Shown here in pieces: positions 1-6,041 of a stretch of DNA of 9,103 nt (its first letter is position 1; each line of letters begins with the position of its first letter). The notes beneath the pieces were generated by a model. It had not been told where the DNA came from. It ran no database searches and worked only from the letters and a program-made list of their open reading frames with translations. This DNA is from JBGVMW01 sp045125095 (GTDB taxonomy: Bacteria; Bacillota; Clostridia; Lachnospirales; Lachnospiraceae), in NCBI GenBank assembly GCA_045125095.1, contig JBGVMW010000068.1, forward strand, positions 1 through 9,103, given 5' to 3'. A program made the position numbers and the translations under genes.

Positions 1-172
1 CTTGACAGTTCAAAATAACTCAATCGAATTTCACAGGGGTAGTTTATCCTTTTTTACAGGTAATTTGATTGATTTAAAAAGAACTGAAACAAGTTTTTGT
101 GATTTTGAGCATTTTATCTGCTCGTGAATAATTCAGGTTTAGTATTTCTTTATTTAGGAATATAGATTACAC

Positions 173-201
173 TTGCCACTATTTTACATAAGAAGTATCA
201 C
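173..201 (+). promoter_or_regulatory. possible promoter of the recombinase gene
   Basis: TTGCCA (173-178) and TATCAC (196-201) are separated by 17 bases and point toward the recombinase. The -10 box matches the consensus at only four of six positions. In such AT-rich DNA this is weak evidence. A TTGACA at 2-7 has no good -10 box 16-18 bases downstream. Apart from this, bases 1-273 show no convincing gene, repeat or RNA. Confidence 0.25.
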
Positions 202-273
202 ACTGTAGCAGATAATTCAAAATCAATGTACGATATATTTTGGGAAAAATATAAGAACAAAGGAGATCATACT

Positions 274-1206
274 ATGAACAATTTACAGAACCACATTGAA
301 AACTATTTAGATTATTGCAGAACACAAAAGTGCTTAGACAAAAAGACATTAAAAGCATACCGTATAGATTTACGGCAATTTTCTGAACAGATTTCCGTAA
401 CCGAAGCCTCAGATCTTACTTCTGCCACATTAGAAACATATGTTGCAAAACTTCATCAACAGTATGCACCCAAAACTGTAAAACGAAAAATTGCTTCTTT
501 AAAAGCTCTTTTTCATTATCTCGAATATAAAGAAATAACTAACCAGAATCCGTTCAACAAATTGCAAATAAGATTTCGGGAACCAATCATACTACCCAAA
601 ACAATTCCTTTACATACCATTGAGGTATTACTAAATACGATATATGAGCAATACCACAATGCCTCTAGCAACTACAGAATAAAGACCTCGCTCCGGGATA
701 TAGCTGTTATTGAACTGCTTTTCGCAACAGGAATTAGAATCTCCGAACTTTGTACAATACCATACCAGAATATAGACCTGCAAAACAATATTATTGTGAT
801 TAAAGGAAAAGGAGCCAAAGAACGCCTAATTCATATATGTGATAAGAATGTCATTACTGCACTGAACAAATATCATTCTGAATACGACGCTGAAATTCAC
901 TCATGCGGATATTTCTTTGTAAACAATATCGGAAACCGCTTATCTGAGCAGTCCGTAAGAGAAATGATTAACAAATATTGTCACATTGCAGATATCCAGC
1001 AGCATATTACTCCTCATATGTTCCGGCATTCTTTTGCCACACTTCTTTTAGAAGAAAATGTTGACATCCGTTATATTCAAACCATGCTAGGACACAGTTC
1101 AATAAATGTGACAGAAATATATACACATGTTACTATGTCAAAACAGAAAGATATTCTTGAGTCAAAACACCCCCGTAAAAACATGAACATATCAAATCAA
1201 TTATAG
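274..1206 (+). CDS. tyrosine recombinase / site-specific integrase (XerC/XerD-like)
   Basis: This is a 310-residue DNA breaking-rejoining enzyme that forms a 3'-phosphotyrosyl intermediate. An N-terminal SAM-like core-binding domain spans roughly residues 5-95 and the catalytic domain roughly 110-300. All expected catalytic residues are visible: Arg155 (TGIRISEL), Lys179 (GKGAKER), His248 and Arg251 (HMFRHSF), His274 (LGHSS) and nucleophile Tyr283 (IYTHV), so it should be active. The start at 274 is chosen because AAAGGAG at 259-265 sits at normal distance; the in-frame ATG at 226 has no such site and would add 16 unusual residues. Length and layout fit Xer-like recombinases, including those that invert neighbouring DNA; long phage integrases usually carry an extra arm-binding domain. 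It is a single gene with its own terminator. Its target is not shown by the sequence. The inverted 19-bp pair bracketing the downstream genes is a candidate. It is unlikely to be the housekeeping XerC or XerD, given its accessory context. Confidence 0.93.
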   Translation: MNNLQNHIENYLDYCRTQKCLDKKTLKAYRIDLRQFSEQISVTEASDLTSATLETYVAKLHQQYAPKTVKRKIASLKALFHYLEYKEITNQNPFNKLQIRFREPIILPKTIPLHTIEVLLNTIYEQYHNASSNYRIKTSLRDIAVIELLFATGIRISELCTIPYQNIDLQNNIIVIKGKGAKERLIHICDKNVITALNKYHSEYDAEIHSCGYFFVNNIGNRLSEQSVREMINKYCHIADIQQHITPHMFRHSFATLLLEENVDIRYIQTMLGHSSINVTEIYTHVTMSKQKDILESKHPRKNMNISNQL

Positions 1207-1213
1207 TAGTTTC

Positions 1214-1250
1214 AACAGTCTTGAAGAATACCTACTTCAAGACTGTTTTA
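1214..1250 (+). terminator. rho-independent terminator of the recombinase gene
   Basis: A perfect 13-bp stem (AACAGTCTTGAAG at 1214-1226 paired with 1235-1247) with an 8-base loop is followed by TTTTATT. It begins eight bases after the recombinase stop codon. The stop codon of the convergent PLP-enzyme gene (1237-1239) lies inside the right arm. On the minus strand no T-run follows the stem, so it should stop mainly plus-strand transcription. Confidence 0.85.
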
Positions 1251-2202
1251 TTGGCTGGACTACATTTATAATCCCAGTATCTATCTTATTGCACCATTCT
1301 TTGTCATATATTGTGTCTAAATACCTTTCCCCCCTATCCGGAAAAATTCCAACTATTTTTCTGGGCTCTAAATCATTTGAATAACCTGTATAATTTTGAA
1401 TGGCATAAGCTACTGCCCCGCTTGAGGCACCTACAACAATCCCCTTTGTTAACAGTTTATTGCACTCTGATATGGCATCCACTTCCTCAATAATCATATA
1501 ATCATCATATTTAGCATGTACCAAATTTTGTGGAATTAGCCCAGTTCCGATACCTGAAATATGCTTCTTCCGGTTACTTTGTTCAAAAATTTGCGAACCG
1601 ACAATATCAACCGCAACAATTTTGCAATTTGGAAATTGTTCTTTTATTTTTTGAGATGTACCTGCCAAAGTTCCACAAGTACTAACTGCAACAAATAAAT
1701 AATCTATCTTTTCCATTTCATTACACAGTTCTTCTCCCAAAGAAAAATATGCCTTCCAAACATATTCATTTTCATACTGGTTTGTCCAGTATGCATTTGT
1801 ATGATTTGTAACATATTCTTTGACAGTCTGTATTCTATCCTGCACATAGTTTCCATTTTTGTCTGCCTTACGAGCGACAACAATCTCAGCCCCTAATAAT
1901 TCGATGATTTTCCTATTTAACTCTGTTATGTTGGGATCAACCACGCATATAAAAGAATTGCCTTTTATTTTGCACATTCCAGCCAAAGCAATTCCAAAGT
2001 TTCCCGATGATGATTCTATAATAACTGTATCATTTTTTATTATCCCATCATTATATGCGTTTTCCATTAAGTATCTTGCTGCCCTATCTTTAACACTGCC
2101 AAACAAATTACTGCCTTCTATTTTTGCATAATACTCTATATTATCGTCTATTTTTAGTAATGGCGTATTGCCAATCATATCTGTAATATTTTGTACTCTC
2201 AT
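1237..2202 (-). CDS. SbnA-like PLP-dependent enzyme (cysteine synthase superfamily)
   Basis: This 321-residue cytosolic enzyme is of fold-type II PLP type. Visible landmarks are the Schiff-base lysine Lys38 in GSVKDR, the substrate loop SSSGNFG (64-70), the phosphate-binding loop STCGT (174-178) and GASSGA (258-263). The overall pattern matches SbnA better than CysK: CVVDPNIT, AYWTNQYENEYVWKAY and PDRGERYLDTIYDKEW are SbnA-like. In staphylococci SbnA condenses O-phospho-L-serine with L-glutamate, and SbnB then releases 2,3-diaminopropionate for staphyloferrin B. No SbnB-like gene is in the window, so the exact product here is inferred only. The start has an SD (GGAGG at 2209-2213 read on the minus strand) five bases upstream. 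The gene is divergent from the ATP-grasp gene with only 46 bases between start codons, which suggests joint control. Alternative: a cysteine synthase or cystathionine beta-synthase relative with other substrates. Confidence 0.85.
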   Translation of the reverse strand: MRVQNITDMIGNTPLLKIDDNIEYYAKIEGSNLFGSVKDRAARYLMENAYNDGIIKNDTVIIESSSGNFGIALAGMCKIKGNSFICVVDPNITELNRKIIELLGAEIVVARKADKNGNYVQDRIQTVKEYVTNHTNAYWTNQYENEYVWKAYFSLGEELCNEMEKIDYLFVAVSTCGTLAGTSQKIKEQFPNCKIVAVDIVGSQIFEQSNRKKHISGIGTGLIPQNLVHAKYDDYMIIEEVDAISECNKLLTKGIVVGASSGAVAYAIQNYTGYSNDLEPRKIVGIFPDRGERYLDTIYDKEWCNKIDTGIINVVQPIKQS

Positions 2203-2207
2203 ATAAT
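2202..2207 (+). promoter_or_regulatory. -10 box (TATAAT) for the ATP-grasp gene
   Basis: A perfect TATAAT overlaps the start codon of the divergent PLP-enzyme gene. A transcript would begin near 2214, giving a leader of about 35 bases that starts with the AGGATAAT/ATTATCCT hairpin. No good -35 box lies 16-18 bases upstream (ATCTGT at 17), so an activator may be needed or the match may be chance in AT-rich DNA. Confidence 0.45.
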
Positions 2208-2241
2208 CCTCCGAGGATAATAAGAAATTATCCTCGGAGGA
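2207..2241. repeat. 15-bp perfect inverted repeat between divergent genes; operator or recombination site
   Basis: TCCTCCGAGGATAAT (2207-2221) is the exact reverse complement of 2227-2241, with spacer AAGAA. The Shine-Dalgarno sequences of both divergent genes (GGAGG on each strand) lie in the arms. On the plus strand TATAAT (2202-2207) and on the minus strand TAATAT (2247-2242) each stand eight bases before the inner palindrome. The core 2216-2234 recurs inverted at 5726-5744. A palindrome so placed could be bound by a repressor acting on both directions, be a recombinase site, or fold in the mRNAs near their ribosome binding sites. Confidence 0.7.
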
Positions 2242-2248
2242 ATATTAG

Positions 2249-3205
2249 ATGAACATACAAATCAACAACATACATAGTACAAATTCTTTGTCGGTAATTA
2301 AAATGTTAAGTCAAATTAAAAAATATAATATTGTAGTTATTGGCTCTGATACTTATGAAAAAGGAGAATGCGCTGGCAGTCTACTTGTAGATAAGTATTA
2401 TCAGGCACCACCAATAACTCAAGAAGCGGAATATATCAATTTTCTAAATGAGGTAAATGAAAAAGAAAAGATTGATTTGCTTATACCTGCTTCAGATGCA
2501 GAAGCAGTATTGCTTTCAAAATATAGCAATCAAGTCAAAACAAGTTTTTTCTTGGCAGACTATGCAACAGTATCCTTATTTAAAGATAAGCTTAGGGCAA
2601 CACAAGCGTTGCTGGACAATAATATAAATGTTCCTCGTATTTGTGATAATCTGTTTAATGAGAAAAAAGTAATCTTTCGTAAGAGAAATTCTGTAAACAG
2701 TCAAGGAATATACATCGTAGACTTAGAAAAAGCTGAGTATATAGAAAATCATTTTAATCCCGATTTTTTTGTGCAGCCTTATATAGAAGGGGATACTGTA
2801 ATTGTAGATGTTTTTTCTGACAAAAATGGTACTCCCAAATTAATAATCCCTCGAAAAACCATTGAAATCAAGGATGGAACAGCTTTTAGAAGTCAAATTG
2901 TTTATGACGAAACAATCATTGATATAACAAAGAAAATCTGTAATTTATATAAATTGCCCGGATTTTGCAATTTAGACTTTAAAGTTAATAATGGTGAATA
3001 CTATTTTATTGAATTAAATGTACGTTTTGCAGGCTCAGGTATATTTTCAATAATTGCTTCTTTCAATTATATGGAAACCTACCTAGAACATTTCGTACTG
3101 AATGAACCGTTGCAAGATATGGATTATTATATGAAATATGTCTGTTGGGATTCTATCGTAACACGCTATTTAGAAGAACTTATATATCCCAATATTAGTG
3201 AATAA
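2249..3205 (+). CDS. ATP-grasp domain ligase (carboxylate-amine ligase type)
   Basis: This 318-residue protein resembles the PylC/CarB-like branch of ATP-grasp enzymes, which activate a carboxylate as acyl phosphate and join it to an amine. Residues 1-105 are a pre-ATP-grasp Rossmann-like part (IVVIGSD, SLLVDKYYQAP, DLLIPASD). The ATP-grasp fold follows: DKLRATQALLDNNINVPR (113-130), the nucleotide-binding strand with Lys145 and the SQG loop (151-153), VQPYIEGD (175-182), and the metal-binding segment with Asp243 and ELNVRFAGSG (255-264, Glu255, Asn257, Arg259). The start has CGGAGG eight bases upstream. The gene lies back to back with the SbnA-like gene, so a diaminopropionate-like amino acid could be its substrate; that is inference. 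Its last codons form one arm of the shared terminator hairpin. Substrates cannot be read from sequence; a peptide-forming amino acid ligase is the favoured guess. Confidence 0.85.
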   Translation: MNIQINNIHSTNSLSVIKMLSQIKKYNIVVIGSDTYEKGECAGSLLVDKYYQAPPITQEAEYINFLNEVNEKEKIDLLIPASDAEAVLLSKYSNQVKTSFFLADYATVSLFKDKLRATQALLDNNINVPRICDNLFNEKKVIFRKRNSVNSQGIYIVDLEKAEYIENHFNPDFFVQPYIEGDTVIVDVFSDKNGTPKLIIPRKTIEIKDGTAFRSQIVYDETIIDITKKICNLYKLPGFCNLDFKVNNGEYYFIELNVRFAGSGIFSIIASFNYMETYLEHFVLNEPLQDMDYYMKYVCWDSIVTRYLEELIYPNISE

Positions 3206-3231
3206 GCAGTTTATGCTTATTCACTAATATT
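3191..3231. terminator. 18-bp hairpin between convergent genes containing both stop codons
   Basis: AATATTAGTGAATAAGCA (3191-3208) is the exact reverse complement of 3214-3231, with loop GTTTA. Both flanking genes end inside it: stop TAA at 3203-3205 (plus) and 3219-3217 (minus). As a result both proteins finish with Asn-Ile-Ser-Glu. It would work as a terminator in both directions, though T-runs are poor on both sides (TATTTTC on the plus strand). It may instead mainly protect 3' mRNA ends or reflect how the two genes were joined. Confidence 0.75.
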
Positions 3232-5688
3232 TTCTATATCGTGATTCCAGAATGATAAGTAGATTATATACCACGGATGTTTTATACGATTCTTTTCTTC
3301 TTTTGTTTTAGGACCATCTATACGTGCTTTTATGTAGCGGCTATGTTCTTTTAATGCGTATGCTTTGTTATAATAAATTCGACTTTTCTCTGTTTCGCCG
3401 GATTTATCCAATACAGCATATGCATTATAATAAAACAATGCATGTATATGATGATCCGGCTCTAATGAAATTATATTTTGACCTCTTTCAATCAAACGAT
3501 TTGCTCTTGCAAATTCATTATTTTCATAGCACCATGCAAGTTTAACTATAATGATTGCAATTTTGTCATACGGTATCACAGCAGTAAATTCCGATTTTTG
3601 CAGCAAATCCCATACACGATTGTCATAAATACCCTGATCCATTAATATATCTGCCTCATTAACCCATAAAACATTGCCACGTATTGCATGATTTTTTAAT
3701 GATTCCTCGGCTTGCCTTAAAATATTTAAAGCTCTGTCATTTTTTCCTAATCCTGCCAATAGCTTTGCATAAGTAATCTGCGACTTTCCCTTTTGATATA
3801 TATTATTTTGCTTATCAAGCAGCTCCACACTTTGTTTGGCATATTTTAAAGCCTTTTTATTAGGTAAATAGATATTTGTCAATCTGAGAAAAATTGCATA
3901 TTCTTGATATGTTTTGTATATAGGAGTATTCAGAATTTTTTTATGTATTTTCAAGCACTCTGCAATTTGCCCCGTATATCTGTAACTACTCAAACAAGCT
4001 AACATCATGTTCAATCCAATGCGTGATTCAAGAGATATTTCAGGCTTAATATTTTCAAACAACTCAATAACATCTTCATGCTGATCCAATGCTGAAAGAT
4101 ATAGTAATTTATGTAGCAAGAGTAATTTGCTTTGAGAAAATTTCCCGGAATTTTCTAAGAAGCAAAATATTTCATAGCCATTTGCATACAATTCTAACTT
4201 ATAACATATTTCAAGTAGCCTAAAGAATAATTCCTTATTTTTTAGTATATCTTCCTTGATAATGTCATATAATTGCTTAATATAATCCCATGAATCTTCT
4301 GGGGAAATTGATACTATAATCTGGCTTTCTAATTGTGGTAACAGTCTTTTTATTTCAAACGGTTCAACTTTGGAATACAAGTATAATAGCCGAGTCCATG
4401 CTTCATTACTCTCACTAATATTAGAACTTTCCAAATATCCTAAATAGAATTTTTTTGTCCGCCCATAAACAACTGTATTGATCTGTTCAAATTCGTTAAT
4501 ATGTTTTTCCCATTGATCAGTAATACTTGCATGTTTTAGTTCAAAATAATCATTGGTTTCTTCAATTAGATTTAACTCCAACAGTTCATGGATGGCTTTT
4601 GAAATGTCCAATTCCGGAGAGAAAATCATTTCGGCGTTTTTTCTTTTTATCTTTCCTTTATGGTAAATTATCAGGCTTAGCATAGCAAGTGTTTCATTAT
4701 CATTTATATTATGTAAAATCTGATAAGTACCATTCTCAGTATCATTGTTTTCAATCTCGTTGGTATCATCATGTTGTTCATATGTTACGGAATAATCTAT
4801 CAATTCTCTTAAATTACCCAAAGACACTTCCTCATAATGATTTACAACATTTATATTAAATGCTATGTCATCGGATAGGTTTTTTACATTTCTATGAACA
4901 ATATCAATAATATATGTCTTGTCAATTGGCGCTACTTCAGTTTTAATTACTTTTGCACCTAATCCGGTAAAAAAATCTTTTTGTATATCAAATTTGTCAG
5001 AGTTGGGGTTATGCGTAAATTCTAATATAAAGTAAGTGCTGGAATCGGTATCATTTATCCAATCTCTAAAGCAGCCCAATGACTGATTATCAATATTTTG
5101 AAAGTTATCAATTATCAATAAAACTTTTCTCTCTTTTAAAATATAACTTATGTAATTTATTCTCACAAGAACAGATTCCACAGAAGTATCATGTTTAAAT
5201 TGCTCAGTAGAATATTCATTCAATTTAAAGAATTTTTTTAAAGCCACATAGCAAACATTTTTAAACATGCCTTTTTTAGAATCTGAAGCAAATAATGTTT
5301 CCAGTCCAAATGCTAATCGAGTACGGTTCACACTATCATCATTATACTCGTTCAAGAAATTATCAAATGTTAAAGCGTAGCCATTTTTCTCTTCCAGTTT
5401 TTCAAAATACTTAGTAATGCCATCAAATAATTCCTGTAAATAATACCATGCAGTGTCACCGTTATCATCATTACACGGTTTTGTTTTTATTCTGATAATA
5501 TCGCAATCATCATTATCATATTTTTCAATAACTTTAGTAATTAGAGAAGTTTTACCTATTGCTGTTTCTGACCAAATATAATGAACCGTTTTTTTATCCC
5601 AATTCTGATCAATAATTTTAACAATCTCATCAGATTCGACTTCTCTATCTACAATCACATCACTTTGTTGCCAAATAATCGTTTTCAT
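3217..5688 (-). CDS. STAND-type NTPase with helical/TPR-like C-terminal half
   Basis: This 823-residue protein has the order NTPase, winged helix, helical repeats. It starts with VDREVESDEIVKII (13-26), the typical lead-in of STAND/ORC-type ATPases. The P-loop is ETAIGKTSL (41-49, Lys46, Thr47), with Ser40 where Gly or Ala is usual. Walker B is VLLIIDN (189-195, Asp194). A winged-helix-like segment lies at about 330-390. The remainder (about 410-790) is helix-rich with TPR-like pairs (for example 520-660 and 710-785). An acidic Asn/Asp-rich linker sits at 305-330. STAND proteins act as switches that oligomerise on sensing a ligand. Unlike MalT/LuxR-type members, no C-terminal HTH is evident, and no N-terminal effector (nuclease, TIR, protease) precedes the NTPase. 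The start has AAGGGGA nine bases upstream. Convergent with the ATP-grasp gene, it may regulate or sense the pathway product; a defence role is possible but unsupported by its domains. No signal peptide or membrane segment is evident. Confidence 0.8.
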   Translation of the reverse strand: MKTIIWQQSDVIVDREVESDEIVKIIDQNWDKKTVHYIWSETAIGKTSLITKVIEKYDNDDCDIIRIKTKPCNDDNGDTAWYYLQELFDGITKYFEKLEEKNGYALTFDNFLNEYNDDSVNRTRLAFGLETLFASDSKKGMFKNVCYVALKKFFKLNEYSTEQFKHDTSVESVLVRINYISYILKERKVLLIIDNFQNIDNQSLGCFRDWINDTDSSTYFILEFTHNPNSDKFDIQKDFFTGLGAKVIKTEVAPIDKTYIIDIVHRNVKNLSDDIAFNINVVNHYEEVSLGNLRELIDYSVTYEQHDDTNEIENNDTENGTYQILHNINDNETLAMLSLIIYHKGKIKRKNAEMIFSPELDISKAIHELLELNLIEETNDYFELKHASITDQWEKHINEFEQINTVVYGRTKKFYLGYLESSNISESNEAWTRLLYLYSKVEPFEIKRLLPQLESQIIVSISPEDSWDYIKQLYDIIKEDILKNKELFFRLLEICYKLELYANGYEIFCFLENSGKFSQSKLLLLHKLLYLSALDQHEDVIELFENIKPEISLESRIGLNMMLACLSSYRYTGQIAECLKIHKKILNTPIYKTYQEYAIFLRLTNIYLPNKKALKYAKQSVELLDKQNNIYQKGKSQITYAKLLAGLGKNDRALNILRQAEESLKNHAIRGNVLWVNEADILMDQGIYDNRVWDLLQKSEFTAVIPYDKIAIIIVKLAWCYENNEFARANRLIERGQNIISLEPDHHIHALFYYNAYAVLDKSGETEKSRIYYNKAYALKEHSRYIKARIDGPKTKEEKNRIKHPWYIIYLSFWNHDIENISE

Positions 5689-5690
5689 AA

Positions 5691-5719
5691 TTGAATATCC
5701 CCTTGTCTTGTAGTATATT
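5691..5719 (+). promoter_or_regulatory. outward-facing promoter-like sequence near the STAND start
   Basis: TTGAAT (5691-5696), 17 bases, TATATT (5714-5719). It faces right, away from the STAND gene, with its -10 box seven bases before the 19-bp repeat. No plus-strand gene follows within the window up to the IS66 fragment near 8189. If the bracketed segment inverted, this promoter would face the SbnA-like gene. Confidence 0.35.
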
Positions 5720-5725
5720 AACCAT

Positions 5726-5744
5726 AGGATAATTTCTTATTATC
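5726..5744 (-). repeat. second copy of the 19-bp repeat, inverted relative to 2216-2234
   Basis: Read on the minus strand this is GATAATAAGAAATTATCCT, identical over 19 bases to 2216-2234 read on the plus strand. Each copy is itself a near-palindrome (GATAAT-AAGAA-ATTATC), so orientation is set by the AAGAA centre. The two copies point toward each other and enclose the ATP-grasp and STAND genes. Here the longer 15-bp arms of the left copy are not conserved; outside the core the flanks differ. Confidence 0.8.
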
Positions 5745-5752
5745 TATTACTG

Positions 5753-5761
5753 ATTGTATCA
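5753..5761 (-). promoter_or_regulatory. extended -10 promoter for the STAND gene
   Basis: On the minus strand TGATACAAT gives a TGn extension followed by TACAAT (5758-5753). The -10 box ends eight bases before the 19-bp repeat, the same spacing as TATAAT at 2202-2207 on the other side. Transcription would start near 5746, giving a leader of about 58 bases that opens with the repeat's hairpin. No clear -35 box is visible, as is common for extended -10 promoters. Confidence 0.45.
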
Positions 5762-5877
5762 TATATCACATCTAAATTCATTAATTCTCTGACCAAATAA
5801 TGAATAAATTTCCAATAATGTTTTTAGCATATTGATATAATCTGTTGTATGATTCTTTCAAAAACCAATATTTTTTT

Positions 5878-5993
5878 CTAAAAATCATATGCGTTCAAAA
5901 TCGTATTATATATTGCATATCCATAGAGATTATTACCGCTATACTGCATTTCCATAAGATCTTTCACGATATTAGCGAAATTCTTTTTTGTTT
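5878..5993 (-). pseudogene. possible 3' remnant of a gene cut by IS66
   Basis: On the minus strand a frame is open from the inferred IS66 edge at 5993 to a TAG at 5880-5878. It reads about 38 residues ending NLYGYAIYNTILNAYDF. The composition looks protein-like, and in-frame ATG codons at 5955 and 5949 have no good ribosome site, so it is more likely a C-terminal stub than a small gene. I do not recognise the family. It ends about 190 bases before the STAND start codon and has the same direction, so the intact gene may once have stood upstream of it. Chance is a real alternative for so short a frame in AT-rich DNA. Confidence 0.3.
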
Positions 5994-5997
5994 GTAA

Positions 5998-6033
5998 GCG
6001 ATGAATAACACACGCACAGAATTACCCATCGCT
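5998..6033 (-). repeat. hairpin after tnpC at the IS66 edge
   Basis: On the minus strand AGCGATGGGTAA can pair with TTATTCATCGCT (12 pairs including two G-U wobbles; AGCGATG/CATCGCT is perfect), starting about ten bases after the tnpC stop. No T-run follows, so it is not a textbook terminator. It may shield the element's end or be part of the terminal structure recognised by transposase. Confidence 0.45.
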
Positions 6034-6041
6034 ATGTTTTG

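Noticed and set aside
2..127. Plus-strand frame open from the window edge to a TGA at 125-127.
   Set aside because: About 41 codons with no recognisable motif; could be the end of an upstream gene but equally chance. Not enough to annotate.
226..273. Upstream ATG for the recombinase at 226.
   Set aside because: No ribosome binding site, and a good one stands before the ATG at 274.
1311..2131. Plus-strand frames at 1311-1493 and 1859-2131 opposite the PLP-enzyme gene.
   Set aside because: Antisense shadows of a clearly conserved coding sequence, with no ribosome site.
3217..5688. Reading the STAND gene as an Avs-type antiphage defence protein.
   Set aside because: No effector domain at the N-terminus and no defence genes alongside; neighbours are biosynthetic.
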